Shown in pieces: positions 63,708 to 64,000 of a stretch of 64,000 bases of DNA. Position 1 is the first letter of the stretch; every line of letters starts with the position of its first letter. Both the position numbers and the translations under genes were made by a program. This DNA is from Pratylenchus scribneri (Eukaryota > Nematoda > Chromadorea > Rhabditida > Pratylenchidae). Location: the NCBI GenBank assembly GCA_030063045.1, contig JAQSEB010000097.1:186001-250000 (forward strand). The letters are read 5' to 3'. The notes under the pieces were generated by a model. That model searched no databases. It was not told the DNA's origin and saw nothing but the letters and a program-made list of their open reading frames with translations.

Positions 63708-64000
63708 GCAAGTGTCGCAGTACATAAAATTTTTTTTCAAATTATGACCAATTATCTTTCTTGCCTATGGGTAAAAAAATTTATAGGTCTTTTCATAATT
63801 TTATAGCTGCATGATGAATCTTTCATTGCTTTTGAACAAATAAAATAAAAGAAAAGTCAATTTTTTGGCTTATTTATTAATATTTAACAATGATTAGAGA
63901 TAAATATGTAATCAGAATTTATAAATACATCTATCCTTTTTGTGTAATTTGGCCAAAAATTTAATTAAGCTCTAGCTTATCGCAGCTTTTGAAAAAAAAA
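63708..64000. other. Window end, no gene seen
   Basis: AT-rich, with no supported feature. Upstream exons of the SH3 gene are expected on the minus strand beyond here. Confidence 0.4.

Overview
This window is AT-rich animal DNA with many short-to-medium GT-AG introns, and its protein families point to a nematode. They include a p38 MAP kinase (PMK type), an SLC22-like carrier, F-box-like genes in tandem, a SPRY protein and small secreted proteins. The F-box motif style, the SPRY and secreted-protein content and the codon choice suggest a tylenchid, perhaps plant-parasitic. That placement is an impression from sequence, not proof. Exon models were built by hand from splice-site consensus, reading-phase agreement and paralog comparison.

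Layout. 0.3-1.3 kb (+): small secreted cysteine-rich protein. 2.5-7.7 kb (-): SLC22-like major facilitator carrier, 10 located exons. 8.2-14.0 kb (-): complete p38 MAP kinase, 8 exons, with a tRNA-Trp(CCA) on the opposite strand in one intron and a 968-bp inverted-repeat element in intron 1. 15.2-20.4 kb (-): tandem pair of F-box-like genes, one with a single frameshift and one with several lesions. 21.1-21.9 kb: nested inverted-repeat elements. 22.0-35.4 kb (+): a very long gene (about 1700 codons) with a seven-blade RCC1 propeller and a Cys/His C-terminus. 36.3-37.5 kb (+): coiled-coil plus SPRY protein. 37.8-41.3 kb: satellite of about 25 copies of a ~141-bp unit. 41.9-46.2 kb and 51.2-54.2 kb (-): two paralogous modules, each a two-exon secreted-protein gene followed by a multi-exon gene of unknown family. 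46.9-48.3 kb (-): J-domain co-chaperone. 49.2-50.3 kb: two small convergent genes. 56.8-57.3 kb: 39-bp minisatellite. 57.5-60.4 kb: a small membrane protein (-) and a multi-span membrane protein with an internal duplication (+). 60.9-63.2 kb: fragments of several genes, including an SH3-domain C-terminus (-).

The most unusual content is the inverted-repeat DNA. At least six short elements (4.2, 5.9, 22.6, 26.2, 47.9 and 57.9 kb) have unrelated terminal inverted repeats, yet each carries a core of degenerate telomere-like TTAGGG/TTAGGC units. Three others have cores of self-complementary simple sequence (CCGGAGC, CCCCGCGGGG, TTGAC/GTCAAG). Four insertions show perfect, locus-specific 8-bp target-site duplications (21.2, 42.6, 43.9 and 58.5 kb), as left by hAT-type or Merlin-type transposases. 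Most sit in introns, and one begins a few bases after a possible splice donor.
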